This document shows positions 1 through 8,420 of a DNA stretch of 64,000 nucleotides, piece by piece. The stretch comes from Oceanicaulis sp. BBD 1991-10. GTDB taxonomy: Bacteria > Pseudomonadota > Alphaproteobacteria > Caulobacterales > Maricaulaceae. The notes beneath the pieces were generated by a model that did no database searches, had not been told where the DNA came from, and saw only the letters and a list, made by a program, of their open reading frames with translations. Location: positions 28,979-92,978 of the forward strand of contig LYSW01000003.1 in NCBI GenBank assembly GCA_001657295.1. Reading direction: 5' to 3'. A program made the position numbers and the translations under genes. Within the stretch, counting starts at the first letter, position 1. Each line of letters opens with the position of its first letter.

Positions 1-722
1 GCCTTCGCATCACCGACATTCAAGCCGCCTGCACGCTTGCGCGGTCGGCCGGCGCGATCAGCGTGGTGGACAACACCGTGCTCTCCCCCGCGCTCCAGAC
101 TCCCCTGGCGCTGGGCGCGGATATCACGGTCAACTCCGTCACCAAGATGCTCAACGGCCATTCCGACATGGTCGGCGGCGCGGTCTGCGCCAGAGACTCC
201 GCCCATTTGGAGACTTTGAGCTGGTGGGCCAATGCATCCGGCGCGGTGGCCGGCGGATTTGACGTCTTTCTGGCGTTAAGGGGGCTGCGCACCCTTGCGC
301 TCCGGGCCAAGGCGCAAAGCCAGGCCGCGCTGGACCTGGCGCATCGCCTGGCCGCCCACAGACAGGTCGCGCGCGTGGATTATCCCGGCCTGCGCGCCCA
401 TCCCGGCCACAGCCTCGCGGCGCGCCAGCAATCCGCCTTTGGGTGCCTGCTCAGCCTTGAACTTCAGGGCGGGGCGGATTCAGCGCGATCTTTCGTTCGT
501 GCGCTCAAGCTGTTCACCCTCGCCCAGTCCCTGGGCGGCGTTGAAAGCCTGTCCAACATCCCGGCGACCATGACCCATGCCGCCATGTCGCCGCAGGCGC
601 GCGAGGAGGCCGGCGTCAGCGACGGCCTGGTGCGGCTCTCGGTGGGGCTGGAAGACGTGGAGGATTTATGGGCCGACCTGGCGGCGGCTTTGCAGGCGGC
701 GACACCGCGCAAGGCCGGTTAG
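1..722 (+). CDS. metB: Cystathionine gamma-synthase / trans-sulfuration PLP enzyme, 5'-truncated
   Basis: The reading frame is open from base 3 to a TAG at 720-722, so the N-terminal half lies outside the window. The visible part carries the PLP-lysine motif SVTKMLNGHSDMVGG typical of the Cys/Met metabolism PLP family, then the DVFLALRGLRTL segment and the C-terminal SLGGVESL...RLSVGLED region. The family uses O-acyl-homoserine and cysteine (or sulfide), or runs the lyase reaction, in methionine/cysteine metabolism in the cytoplasm. Which member this is (gamma-synthase, gamma-lyase or sulfhydrylase) cannot be settled from the C-terminal part alone, so the symbol is tentative. It ends in a 4-bp stop-to-stop overlap with the convergent membrane-protein gene. 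Confidence 0.8.
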   Translation, partial: LRITDIQAACTLARSAGAISVVDNTVLSPALQTPLALGADITVNSVTKMLNGHSDMVGGAVCARDSAHLETLSWWANASGAVAGGFDVFLALRGLRTLALRAKAQSQAALDLAHRLAAHRQVARVDYPGLRAHPGHSLAARQQSAFGCLLSLELQGGADSARSFVRALKLFTLAQSLGGVESLSNIPATMTHAAMSPQAREEAGVSDGLVRLSVGLEDVEDLWADLAAALQAATPRKAG

Positions 723-1162
723 ACGAGCACGTCGAGTTCGATCACCGCCAAGGCCGCCATGCCAATGGCGGCGAGAATCCACAGCGCCCCAAGCCCGAAA
801 GCGGTGAAGACGGCGCGTGGCCGTCCGACCTTCAAGCCTTCGCGTCGCAAGACGATGCGCGTCAGGATGAAGACGGCTGGGAAATAGAGGTAAACGCCGG
901 CGCCCAGCAGCGCGAGCAGCGGCCAGTACGCCAGGTCCAGCAGCAGCATCAACGCCGAGGCCGGCAGGGTCCACGTCAACAAAATGTCGGGAACGCCCTG
1001 CGCGTAGCGCTCGAACAGATACATGGACCGGTCGATTTCAGCTTCGGGCTCGCCGACCCCCAGCGTCTCCGCGATCGAAGGTGCGATCACCACCAGAGTC
1101 TGGCCCAGCCAGCAGATCAGCCCGAGAAGGATGACCAGGATCGCGAATATCGTGACCATCAT
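719..1162 (-). CDS. Small integral membrane protein, unknown function
   Basis: A 147-residue protein starting at one of two adjacent ATG codons, preceded by an AAGGGG ribosome-binding sequence. It has hydrophobic segments near residues 3-28, 58-80, 82-103 and 122-145, so it is probably a four-helix inner-membrane protein. A charged loop (GEPEAEIDRSMYLFERY) lies between helices 1 and 2. I do not recognise a family. Its terminal codons overlap the preceding convergent gene by four bases (TTAG read both ways). It is close to, and on the same strand as, the upstream ATP-grasp gene, with a 66-bp gap, so co-transcription is possible. Confidence 0.6.
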   Translation of the reverse strand: MMVTIFAILVILLGLICWLGQTLVVIAPSIAETLGVGEPEAEIDRSMYLFERYAQGVPDILLTWTLPASALMLLLDLAYWPLLALLGAGVYLYFPAVFILTRIVLRREGLKVGRPRAVFTAFGLGALWILAAIGMAALAVIELDVLV

Positions 1163-1228
1163 CGGCGCCCCTTGTCGCTGGCCGCTTGGACGGACTTCAA
1201 TACCACGAATTGACGGCGCGATCGGACG

Positions 1229-2437
1229 TTAGACGGCGGCGCGTAAAGCCTCCGGCGGCCGAAATCGCGGCTCGGGCAGATATTTCAGCACCGGATGGAG
1301 CCATCCGGCCGTCGCTGGCAGCGGATCGTCCCAGCTGAACACCGGGTCGATCGAGGTCAGGCTGCGCGGGGCCATCAAGGCGGCGCGCGCCGCCAATCGG
1401 CCATATTCCCTTTTTGACATCAGCGTCTTGAGCGTCTGGTTTTCGCCTTTCAGCCAAAACAGCCGCCGGCCCGTCTGATAGGCCCAGGGATCGGCCAGGG
1501 GCGAGGTCAGGCGCCCCTCCACGATTCGAGCGGCGTTTTCGATATAGGGCGAAACGGCCTGGGCCAGCCGGATATTGGCGTCCAGCCGGGGATTGATCTC
1601 CAGAAAGCTGATCGCGCCACTGGCCGGGTCGACAAGAAATTGCGGTGAGCCGGCGCCGTGGTATCCCAGCGCTTCGGCGAACTGGCTGGCATAGCGCTTG
1701 AGCTGCGGGTGCGGCGCGACGGTCTCGACATATGTGCCGTAGCCGCTGCGGGTCCCGGTCGTCGTCTGCAGCACCTTCATCTCCACGGCGGAGTGGATCA
1801 CGCCGCCGATCGCGTTCCAGCACACATTGTGGCGAAAGCCCGCGTTGAAGCGCTGAACCATCAGCTGGCGATGGCCTTCCGTCGGCCAGTGCGTCGCGGT
1901 CCGCGCAAATGCCTCCCAGGTGTGACAGACCAGGACCTTCTCGCCGTAAAGATCATGATTGGACTCCACCGCCCGCACTACGAGGGGCGGCCCGATCTCC
2001 CGCGCGGCCGCGTGAAGATCATCCAGCCGGTCGACCACGATATGCGGCGCGGCCGGCACGCCCAGCTCGACCGCCAGGGCGGTGGTCTCGGCCTTGTTGA
2101 AGGAATTGAGGATATCCTGCGGGCGCGCGGCGTAGCGGGTCAGCGACGCGGGCAGCCGGTGATGCCGCTCCGCCAGCCAGCGCGTGCCCGTCTCGTCGAC
2201 GGACAGGATGCCGGACAGCTCCGGCCGGGCCTGGCTCAACGCGATGACATCGCGCAGGACCTGCTCGGGCTGATCCACCAGATCCGCGATCTCGACGGTC
2301 TCGGAAACGAAGCGGGACAGAAAGGCGTATTCGCAATATCCCGCAACACCGGCGATGACCTTGAACCCGAGCCCGTGAAAGGCGCGCGCGACGGCATGGG
2401 TGGCGCGGTTGTGGTCGATGATCAACAGGCAGGACAT
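1229..2437 (-). CDS. ATP-grasp domain carboxylate-amine ligase-like protein
   Basis: The frame opens at 2506, but I place the start at the ATG at 2435-2437, giving MSCLLIIDHNRATHAVARAFHG. It is preceded by GGAG with 8-nt spacing, and it begins with the beta-strand expected of an ATP-grasp pre-domain. The protein is about 402 residues. ATP-grasp signatures include PPLVVRAVESNHDLYGEKV, the VQRFNAGFRHNVCWNAIGG strand pair, and the Mg/ATP ligand loop FLEINPRLDANIRLAQAVSPYI. Such enzymes activate a carboxylate as acylphosphate and couple it to an amine or thiol. No partner genes identify the substrate, so the product is unknown. It resembles the carbamoyl-phosphate-synthase-like orphan ATP-grasp proteins. 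Confidence 0.75.
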   Translation of the reverse strand: MSCLLIIDHNRATHAVARAFHGLGFKVIAGVAGYCEYAFLSRFVSETVEIADLVDQPEQVLRDVIALSQARPELSGILSVDETGTRWLAERHHRLPASLTRYAARPQDILNSFNKAETTALAVELGVPAAPHIVVDRLDDLHAAAREIGPPLVVRAVESNHDLYGEKVLVCHTWEAFARTATHWPTEGHRQLMVQRFNAGFRHNVCWNAIGGVIHSAVEMKVLQTTTGTRSGYGTYVETVAPHPQLKRYASQFAEALGYHGAGSPQFLVDPASGAISFLEINPRLDANIRLAQAVSPYIENAARIVEGRLTSPLADPWAYQTGRRLFWLKGENQTLKTLMSKREYGRLAARAALMAPRSLTSIDPVFSWDDPLPATAGWLHPVLKYLPEPRFRPPEALRAAV

Positions 2438-2527
2438 GGCGAACGCTCCGGCTCTGGAGCGCTTGACCATGCACGAAGCGCGCCAGCTCCTGCGGCGTTG
2501 AGCCAATCCTACAGTCCAGCCTGGCGC

Positions 2528-2719
2528 GGCGGACCAAATCCGAACCGCTCAACGCCCCTCCGTCCGCTCCGCGGACACCGCCCCCCTCAAGCAATGGAGG
2601 ACACCCGCGCTCCTACGCTCCAGGCGCCAAGCGATGGTCTCGAGCGGCCGCCGCCTGGCGAGGAGGCCGACATCGCGCCCGACCGAACAGAGGTGAGGGA
2701 GGACTGGAAAAGAGTGGCG
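2528..2719. repeat. Tandem non-coding repeat, copy A
   Basis: First of two imperfect head-to-tail copies of a roughly 190-bp unit. It begins near GCGGACCAAATCCGAACCGC, contains an inverted-repeat core (CCGTCCGCTCCGCGGAC, then CCCCCCTC...GGAGG), and ends with GACATCGCGCCCGACCGAAC then GGTGAGGGAGG and GGAAAAGAGTGGCG. Copy B starts at about 2726 and matches best at both ends. No plausible gene occupies it; the small open frames are low-complexity. Interspersed GC-rich extragenic elements with a CCCCTCC...GGAGG core are common in alphaproteobacteria. Confidence 0.65.
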
Positions 2720-2725
2720 CGTCTC

Positions 2726-2910
2726 TGCGGACCAATCTCGAACCGCCGCATGCCCCCTCCGCTCCCTTCGGGAGCACCTCCCCCGCAAGCAGGGGAGGAA
2801 ACCAGCACCCCACGCCGCGGGAGCTTAGCGATGGTCTCGATCGGTTGATGATGGCTGAGGGGCCGACATCGCGCCCGACCGAACGGAGGTGAGGGAGGAT
2901 TGGAAAAGAG

Positions 2911-2915
<5 letters not shown>
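2726..2915. repeat. Tandem non-coding repeat, copy B, abutting tRNA-Thr
   Basis: Second copy of the ~190-bp unit: GCGGACCAATCTCGAACCGC at the left, a GCTCCCTTCGGGAGC hairpin and CCTCCCCCGCAAGCAGGGGAGG in the core, GCGATGGTCTCGA in the middle, and GGAAAAGAGTGGTG at the right. The right end runs into the tRNA-Thr 3' terminus: TGG at 2911-2913 is the complement of its CCA. Together with copy A and the short unrelated lead-in, this explains the 473-bp gene-free stretch between the ATP-grasp gene and the tRNA. Confidence 0.65.
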
Positions 2916-2986
<71 letters not shown>

Positions 2987-3091
2987 GCTGCGGGAAAGGC
3001 CTGAAGCCTTGCCGGACAGGGCGCGGAACCTAACCGCGGCGCAGTCATATCGCAAGACGGTTATGAAGCGGTTTTCGAACCGAGCGGTCGG

Positions 3092-3763
3092 TCAACCCCG
3101 CCTCGCCGCCTTGAACGCTCCGATCTGCGCCGCCACCGGCTTCGCCAGGCCCTCGAAGAATTCCGTCAAATGATCGGCCGGGCGGGCGGCGGCTTCGGCG
3201 TTGGTGATCACCAGATCGGCTTCGCTGCGGGTCGGCTGGGTCCATTCATGGTGCATGGGCCGCACCGTGCGCAGATATTGCTGCACCACCGTGTAGGCGG
3301 TCCGGCCCCGCTCCTCGACATCGCGCAGCAGGCGGCGCGCCAGGCGCACATCGTCGGGCGCCTCCACGAAGACGCGCAGGTCGAACAGCTCGCAGACCGT
3401 CTGGTCGCAGAACAGATGAATGCCCTCCACCACGATCACGTCGGCGCTGTCGATGACCCGGGTGTCGTCGCGGCGGCGATGGATGGTGAAGTCATAGATC
3501 GGCGCTTCAACCGCCTTTCCCGCCTTCAGCGCCGCGAGATGCTCGGCCAGAAGGCCGTGATCGCGGCTTTCGGGGTGGTCGAAATTGAACGCGGCCGCGT
3601 CGAAATCGGGCCGCGCGCCGTGGTCGCCGTAATAATCATCCTCCGCCAGGACGATGGCGGACAGCGGCGAGGCGGCGCGCGCGGCGGCGCGGGCGATTTC
3701 GGTCTTGCCCGAGGCTGAGCCCCCGGTCACGCCGATCAACAGGCGCGGCTTGTCCTCGGCCAT
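3092..3763 (-). CDS. udk: Uridine kinase / PRK-family nucleoside kinase
   Basis: Start chosen at ATG 3761-3763 (MAEDKPRLLIGVTGGSASGKT), preceded by GGGAGG with 7-nt spacing; the frame also extends six codons upstream. A P-loop GGSASGKT near residue 14 begins the NTPase fold. It is followed by EDDYYGD, FNFDHPESRD, PIYDFTIHRR, VIVVEGIHLF and a lid region RDVEERGRTAYTVVQQYLRTVRPMHHEW, all as in uridine/cytidine kinases. It would phosphorylate uridine or cytidine to UMP/CMP in pyrimidine salvage in the cytoplasm. About 223 residues is normal for the family. A related phosphoribulokinase-type substrate cannot be excluded. Confidence 0.85.
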   Translation of the reverse strand: MAEDKPRLLIGVTGGSASGKTEIARAAARAASPLSAIVLAEDDYYGDHGARPDFDAAAFNFDHPESRDHGLLAEHLAALKAGKAVEAPIYDFTIHRRRDDTRVIDSADVIVVEGIHLFCDQTVCELFDLRVFVEAPDDVRLARRLLRDVEERGRTAYTVVQQYLRTVRPMHHEWTQPTRSEADLVITNAEAAARPADHLTEFFEGLAKPVAAQIGAFKAARRG

Positions 3764-3787
3764 GGCGGGCCTCCCTCGCAATGCGGA

Positions 3788-5272
3788 CTAGTCGCGCTTG
3801 GCGGCCTCCGCCTGGTCCACGCCGGGATCGTCCGGCGCGCGGGAGGGTTCATAATAGCTTGGCGCCGTCTTGTCCGCCCCGGAGTCTGACTTTGTCTCGG
3901 TCTTGGCGCCCGGCCCGGCTTTGGGGCCTTCGATCAGGATGGATTCCGGGGCTGCGGCCGCTGGAATTTCATAGCGTTCATGGCGCGGGTGGATCAACCG
4001 GGCTTCGCGGCCCCAGACCTCCACCATGCGCGCCCAGTCGGCGTCGGTGTAGGCGAAGGCCCGGCCGCCTTCGTCGATGTCCGACCAGTCCGCCTCCCCG
4101 GGCGCGTGGGCGGCCCGGGCCATATGGCGGCGCGCGGCGCCGTCATCGCCGGCCAGCTGCTCCATGCCGGCCGCCAGCGTCGATAGCCGCGCAGAGACCG
4201 GCGGCTGATCGAGCAGCGGAGCGAGCGCGGCGCGCGCGGCCTCCAGATTGGACTGCTCCAGTGCGACTTCGGCGAGCAGAAGCCGGCTTTCGCGATGGTC
4301 GGGATTGAGCGCCGCGAGGCCGCGCAGGCGCTCGGCCCGTTTGGTCTTGCTGTCGGACTTGCGCAGGCCGGCATAGACTTTGGCCAGCGCCGGGTGCGGC
4401 TCGTGGCGCCAGGCGTTCTCGATCACCTCCGCCGCGCGCCGGTGACGGCGCTGGTCGGCGAGCAGGCGGCCGGCCAGCTCGGCGGCGGGGGCGAAACCGG
4501 GTGAGGCGTCGCACGCCTTGTCCGCCAGCCGGGCGGCGGCGTCCGGCTCGCTGTCTTCGATTCGCCGGCCCTCGGCGGTCAAAAGCACTGCGCGCATGCG
4601 CCCGGCGACGTCCTTGGCCACATGATCGCGGCGTTCGCCCTCGGCGAGGCTGCGTTCGGCTTCGGCCCAGCGCCCCTGGCGCAGCTGGGCGGCGAACAGC
4701 GCTTCATAAGCCCAGCGTGCCTGACCGGCCTGGTCGAAGGCGTCGCGGGCGTGGGTCAGCGCGGCCAGATCATCCCCGCGCGTCTCGGCGATGGAGGCGA
4801 GCCCCCGGCGGGCGACCAGGCGGGTCTTGGCGTCCTCCAGCATCGCTTCATAGTGCAGCTGCGCGCTGTCCAGATCGCCGGCCGCTTCGGCCGCGCGGGC
4901 CGCCAGCAGGCGGGACAGGGCGGGCCGATCCAGCAACGCTTCCGCGCGCGAAGCCTGCCGGACCGCCAGCGCGCCTTGCCCGGAGGCCGAGGCGATCAAA
5001 GCCCGCTCCAGCGCGTCAAAACCCTGTTCGCGGCGCTGGCGCTTACGGTAATTGCGAAAGGCGTCCGGCGCCGCCCAGACCTTGGCGATCACCCACCACA
5101 ACACCACCAGCAAGAAGGTCGTCACCAGAAGCGCCGCCGCGCCCAAGATGAACGGCATTTCCGCGTTCACGCCCAGAAACTGGATGGTCATGGTGCCTGG
5201 ATTGAGCGTGAAAAAGACCGCCAGCGCCGCCGTGACGACGCACAGCACGACGGTGAGGATGAGTCGGATCAT
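3788..5272 (-). CDS. hemY: HemY-like membrane TPR protein
   Basis: Start at the ATG at 5270-5272 (MIRLILTVVLCVVTAALAVFF), which overlaps the stop of the upstream mitofilin gene as ATGA; the longer open frame is not supported. Two N-terminal membrane helices (about residues 1-22 and 39-62) match the HemY_N domain. A long helical TPR-like region follows (LARRGLASIAETRGDDLAALTHARDAF and later repeats) with an acidic/lysine-rich disordered tail. The protein is about 494 residues. HemY of this type is encoded with heme-synthesis genes in proteobacteria, but its molecular role is poorly defined and it is not the protoporphyrinogen oxidase also called HemY. Translational coupling to mic60 is likely. 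Confidence 0.85.
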   Translation of the reverse strand: MIRLILTVVLCVVTAALAVFFTLNPGTMTIQFLGVNAEMPFILGAAALLVTTFLLVVLWWVIAKVWAAPDAFRNYRKRQRREQGFDALERALIASASGQGALAVRQASRAEALLDRPALSRLLAARAAEAAGDLDSAQLHYEAMLEDAKTRLVARRGLASIAETRGDDLAALTHARDAFDQAGQARWAYEALFAAQLRQGRWAEAERSLAEGERRDHVAKDVAGRMRAVLLTAEGRRIEDSEPDAAARLADKACDASPGFAPAAELAGRLLADQRRHRRAAEVIENAWRHEPHPALAKVYAGLRKSDSKTKRAERLRGLAALNPDHRESRLLLAEVALEQSNLEAARAALAPLLDQPPVSARLSTLAAGMEQLAGDDGAARRHMARAAHAPGEADWSDIDEGGRAFAYTDADWARMVEVWGREARLIHPRHERYEIPAAAAPESILIEGPKAGPGAKTETKSDSGADKTAPSYYEPSRAPDDPGVDQAEAAKRD

Positions 5273-6603
5273 CGGCCCGCTCCCGCACCATCGGCCAGCG
5301 CGTCGGACATTTGCGCCAGGGCGCGATCGACGGCCAAGCGGGCTTCCGCACCGAGCAACCATGCGGCCGACGCGTCGCGGGCGGCGGCCTCCAACGCTCT
5401 GGCCGCATTTACGGCGGCGGCCAGGTCTTCCTCCGCCAACGCCGCCTCGATGGCGTCGGTCGGACCAATCTCATCCTCGCGCTCGAGCCGGATCACGCCG
5501 AACAGCAATTGCGCTTCCCCCGTCGCGGCGCGCACCGCGGCGGCCGGAAAGCCGGCGACCAATTGATCTATGGTCGGCGCCCCTGTGCGGGCGATGGGCG
5601 CCAGCGCGTCCGCGCCCGGCGCGCCCGGCCAGATGCGGCGCAGATCGGCCAGAGCGACCGGGAAGGGCTCATCACTCGCCGCCGCCCGGCTCAGGGCCGC
5701 AAAGGCGACCGCCCGCTCCGCCTCCTGCGGCGCCTCGCGCGCGATGTCCGCCTGAAGGGCGGCCACCGCATGCTCCAGCGCCGCCATACGGGCGGGCAGC
5801 TCGGCGTCGTCTTGCGGCGCCGCCAGGGCCGCCTCAAGCGCAGCCAGCGTGGTTTCGACATCGCCAAGGCGCGCGGCCTGCTCACGGGCTTGCGCCTGCG
5901 CGGTCTCCAGCGCCGACACGCGGGCGTCGGTCTGCGCCAGCGCGGCCACGATCGCCGGGTCCGATCCGGGCGCGGCGGCCATTCCGTCTTCCGGCAGCGC
6001 CGCGGCGCCGGACTGCGCCATCAAGCTCAGCGCCTGCTGCACCGCCGATTGCGCCTGTTCGGCTTGCGCACGGCTGGTCTCCACCGCCGCCTCAGCCAGC
6101 GTGAGCCGATCAGCCAGCGCGGCCAGCGCCGCATCCAGGCGCGCCTCCAACGCCGGGTCAGCGGTTCCAGTTGACGCCTCACCGACGGCCGGTGCGGCCG
6201 TCAACGCCTCGACCTCGGCGCGCAGGCTGGCGACGTCTCGGACCAGCTGCTCGACGCCCTCGGCGCGCAATTGGGCGCCCGCGATCTCCGCCTCGACGGC
6301 CGTCAACCGCGCCTGAAACGCGTCGATCAAGCCGGTCTCGCCAGCTTCGACGCCCCCGGCCTCCAGGGCCGTGATCCGTCCGTCGAGCGCAGCCCGCGCC
6401 GGATCGGGCCCGTAGCGCCCGATCAACCAGCCCGAACCGCCGCCGATCACGCCGGCCAGCACGGTCACCAGGACAATGGTCAGCCACGGGGTCGGCCGGC
6501 CCGGCTTGAGCCTGGCGGATTTGCGCGCCGCACCGGGCGCGGGTTCGAACTCGGCGTCGACCGGTTCGGCTTCGGCGTCATTGGGGCTTTGCGCGTCGCT
6601 CAT
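5269..6603 (-). CDS. Mitofilin/Mic60-family inner-membrane protein
   Basis: A 444-residue protein: acidic N-terminus (about 1-35), a single membrane helix WLTIVLVTVLAGVIGGGSGWLIG (about 40-62), then a long Ala/Glu/Gln-rich coiled coil (about 75-290). The C-terminal domain includes AALRRIWPGAPGADALAPIARTGAP-like sequence and AAVNAARALEAAA, the pattern of the COG4223/mitofilin family. Alphaproteobacterial Mic60 homologues sit in the inner membrane and shape intracytoplasmic membrane and outer-membrane contacts. It lies between hemD and hemY, the position described for alphaproteobacterial mic60 genes. It overlaps hemY by four bases, and 83 bp separate it from hemD. Confidence 0.85.
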   Translation of the reverse strand: MSDAQSPNDAEAEPVDAEFEPAPGAARKSARLKPGRPTPWLTIVLVTVLAGVIGGGSGWLIGRYGPDPARAALDGRITALEAGGVEAGETGLIDAFQARLTAVEAEIAGAQLRAEGVEQLVRDVASLRAEVEALTAAPAVGEASTGTADPALEARLDAALAALADRLTLAEAAVETSRAQAEQAQSAVQQALSLMAQSGAAALPEDGMAAAPGSDPAIVAALAQTDARVSALETAQAQAREQAARLGDVETTLAALEAALAAPQDDAELPARMAALEHAVAALQADIAREAPQEAERAVAFAALSRAAASDEPFPVALADLRRIWPGAPGADALAPIARTGAPTIDQLVAGFPAAAVRAATGEAQLLFGVIRLEREDEIGPTDAIEAALAEEDLAAAVNAARALEAAARDASAAWLLGAEARLAVDRALAQMSDALADGAGAGR

Positions 6604-6686
6604 GGCAGGTCGCCAGCGGCCTTTGTTTCATTCCAGGAGCGCGAGTCTAGGCTGCGTCGCGCGCGCGCGCCAGCGCTCAACATGCC

Positions 6687-7388
6687 TCACTCCGGCGCCG
6701 CTCCAAGCGCCTGCAACAGGCTGTCCTCATTCGGGTTGGCGGCGATGTCGACGCGGGCGAAGCCGGCGTCGATGCAGGGTGCGGCGGCCTGGCGAGAAAT
6801 CGCCACGATGCGGTGCAGCGGCGCTGAGCCCAGCCGCCCGTCCGCCTCCATAAGCGCCAGAAAACGTTCTGCGCCCCTGGCGGAATGGATCAAGACCGTC
6901 GCGCCCTCGCGCAAGGCGGCCTTTGCGGGCGCGGGAAGCGCCTGCGCGGTCTCGGCGGCATAGGCGACGAGGCTGGCGGCGGTGACCCCGCGCGCCTTTA
7001 GATCAGCAACCAGGTCAAAGGCCTGGTCTCGGCCGCGGACGTGGACCAGCAACCCGGCCGGGTGATCCTTCGCGATCAGCTCCGCCAGCGCCTTCCCATC
7101 GCCGCCCGCGCTGCCGACCTGGACAAATCCGTGCGCCCGGGCCGCCTCGGCGCTGGCGTCGCCGACCGCGAACACCGGAAGACTGCGATCTGAAAACAGG
7201 TCTGCGGCGCGCGAAGCGCCATTGCGGCTGGTCACCGCCAACGCGGCGGCGCGCGGCGGCGGATCGACCGGCAGCGCCTTGATCCGGGCCGTCGGCGCCG
7301 CGATGGCCGCATACCCCGACCTCTCAAGCCGGGCGAGCGTGCCGGCCAAGCCGGGCTCGGCCCGCGTGACCAGGACCGGGCGGGTCAT
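6687..7388 (-). CDS. hemD: Uroporphyrinogen-III synthase
   Basis: A 233-residue protein starting MTRPVLVTRAEPGLAGTLARLERSGY. Features are the N-terminal (V)TRAEPG motif, the TSRNGASRAADLF segment and the C-terminal VLIHSARGAERF and NEDSLLQAL motifs typical of HemD. The enzyme closes and inverts ring D of hydroxymethylbilane to give uroporphyrinogen III. The start ATG overlaps the hemC stop (7385-7388), so the two consecutive pathway enzymes are translationally coupled. Sequence conservation is low across HemD, but the context makes the call firm. Confidence 0.88.
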   Translation of the reverse strand: MTRPVLVTRAEPGLAGTLARLERSGYAAIAAPTARIKALPVDPPPRAAALAVTSRNGASRAADLFSDRSLPVFAVGDASAEAARAHGFVQVGSAGGDGKALAELIAKDHPAGLLVHVRGRDQAFDLVADLKARGVTAASLVAYAAETAQALPAPAKAALREGATVLIHSARGAERFLALMEADGRLGSAPLHRIVAISRQAAAPCIDAGFARVDIAANPNEDSLLQALGAAPE

Positions 7389-8329
7389 GGATCGGCGATC
7401 ACCCGCTCCAGCGCGTCGCCGCCGGAGCGCCGCACCGCAGCGCCCAGCTCGCGGCCGAGCTCCGCGGCCACGGCGGGCTCGACTTCGGGCAGCGTCGCGT
7501 GGACCTCTTCGGACCAGCGATGCGCGCCGTCGGGCGTCAGGGCTTCGCCGCGCAGATGCAGGCGGGCGCCGTCAAGGGTCGCAAAAGCCGCGATGGGCGT
7601 CCGGCAGGATCCATCCAACGCCGCCAGAAAACCCCGCTCCGCCGCTGCGCTGACATGGCTTTCGGCGTGGTCGAGGGCTTTAAGCGCCGCGCGCGCCTGC
7701 TCGTCGTCGGTGCGGATCTCAATGCCGACGCAGCCCTGAGCCGGCGCGGGCAGCATGGAAGAGATCTCGATGGGATCGCGGCCGGCTTCCTCCCGCCCCA
7801 GCCGGCGCAGGCCGGCGCGGGCCAGGAAGGTGGCGTCGACCTCGCCGGACTTCAGCTTATTGAGCCGGGTGTCCACATTGCCGCGCAACAGCACCACCTT
7901 CAGATCCGGACGCAACGCCAGCGCCTGCGCCTGGCGGCGGATGGAGGCGGTGCCCAATACCGCGCCTTGCGGGAGATCCTCGATGCGGCTGGTTCCGTCC
8001 CGGGTCAGCAATACGTCTCGGGCGTCTTCGCGCGGCAGGATGGCCGCGATCTCCAGCCCGTCGGGCAGCCTGGTCGGCACATCTTTCATGGAATGGACCG
8101 CAAACCGCGCCTCGCCGGCGAGCAGAGCCCGCTCCAGCTCCTTGGTGAACAGGCCCTTTCCGCCGGCCGCGAGCAAAGCGCGATCGGTGATCTTATCGCC
8201 GGTCGTGGTCATCCCCATGATCGGGAAAGCCTGCTCGGCGTCGTCTTCACCCGCCGCCTGGGTCAGCAGCGCCTGGACCATGCGGGACTGGGCGAGAGCC
8301 AGGGGCGAGGTGCGGGTGGCGATCGCCAT
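7385..8329 (-). CDS. hemC: Hydroxymethylbilane synthase (porphobilinogen deaminase)
   Basis: I use ATG 8327-8329 (MAIATRTSPLALAQSRMVQ); the frame extends to a TTG at 8342-8344 with no better ribosome-binding site. Signatures are ATRTSPLALAQ, FTKELERALLAGEARFAVHSMKDVPT, TASIRRQAQ, LLRGNVDTRLNKL, LARAGLRRLGR and AAERGFLAALDGSCRTPIAA, whose Cys carries the dipyrromethane cofactor. It polymerises four porphobilinogen molecules in tetrapyrrole synthesis. It is the first gene of the leftward hemC-hemD-mic60-hemY run and diverges from tsaD across a 91-bp gap. Confidence 0.92.
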   Translation of the reverse strand: MAIATRTSPLALAQSRMVQALLTQAAGEDDAEQAFPIMGMTTTGDKITDRALLAAGGKGLFTKELERALLAGEARFAVHSMKDVPTRLPDGLEIAAILPREDARDVLLTRDGTSRIEDLPQGAVLGTASIRRQAQALALRPDLKVVLLRGNVDTRLNKLKSGEVDATFLARAGLRRLGREEAGRDPIEISSMLPAPAQGCVGIEIRTDDEQARAALKALDHAESHVSAAAERGFLAALDGSCRTPIAAFATLDGARLHLRGEALTPDGAHRWSEEVHATLPEVEPAVAAELGRELGAAVRRSGGDALERVIADP

Positions 8330-8420
8330 GGGAAATAGGGTCAAAGGGTGAAACCTTTATATTTTCAGCGCCCCGCCTGACCGGAGCAGTTGTGCGCACG
8401 CGGTCCCGGCGCTAACGGAT

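Noticed and set aside
2726..2760. Possible T-arm remnant (GGTTCGAGATTGG on the minus strand) in the repeat near tRNA-Thr
   Set aside because: The flanking bases cannot form the 5-bp T-stem, and no other part of a tRNA is present.
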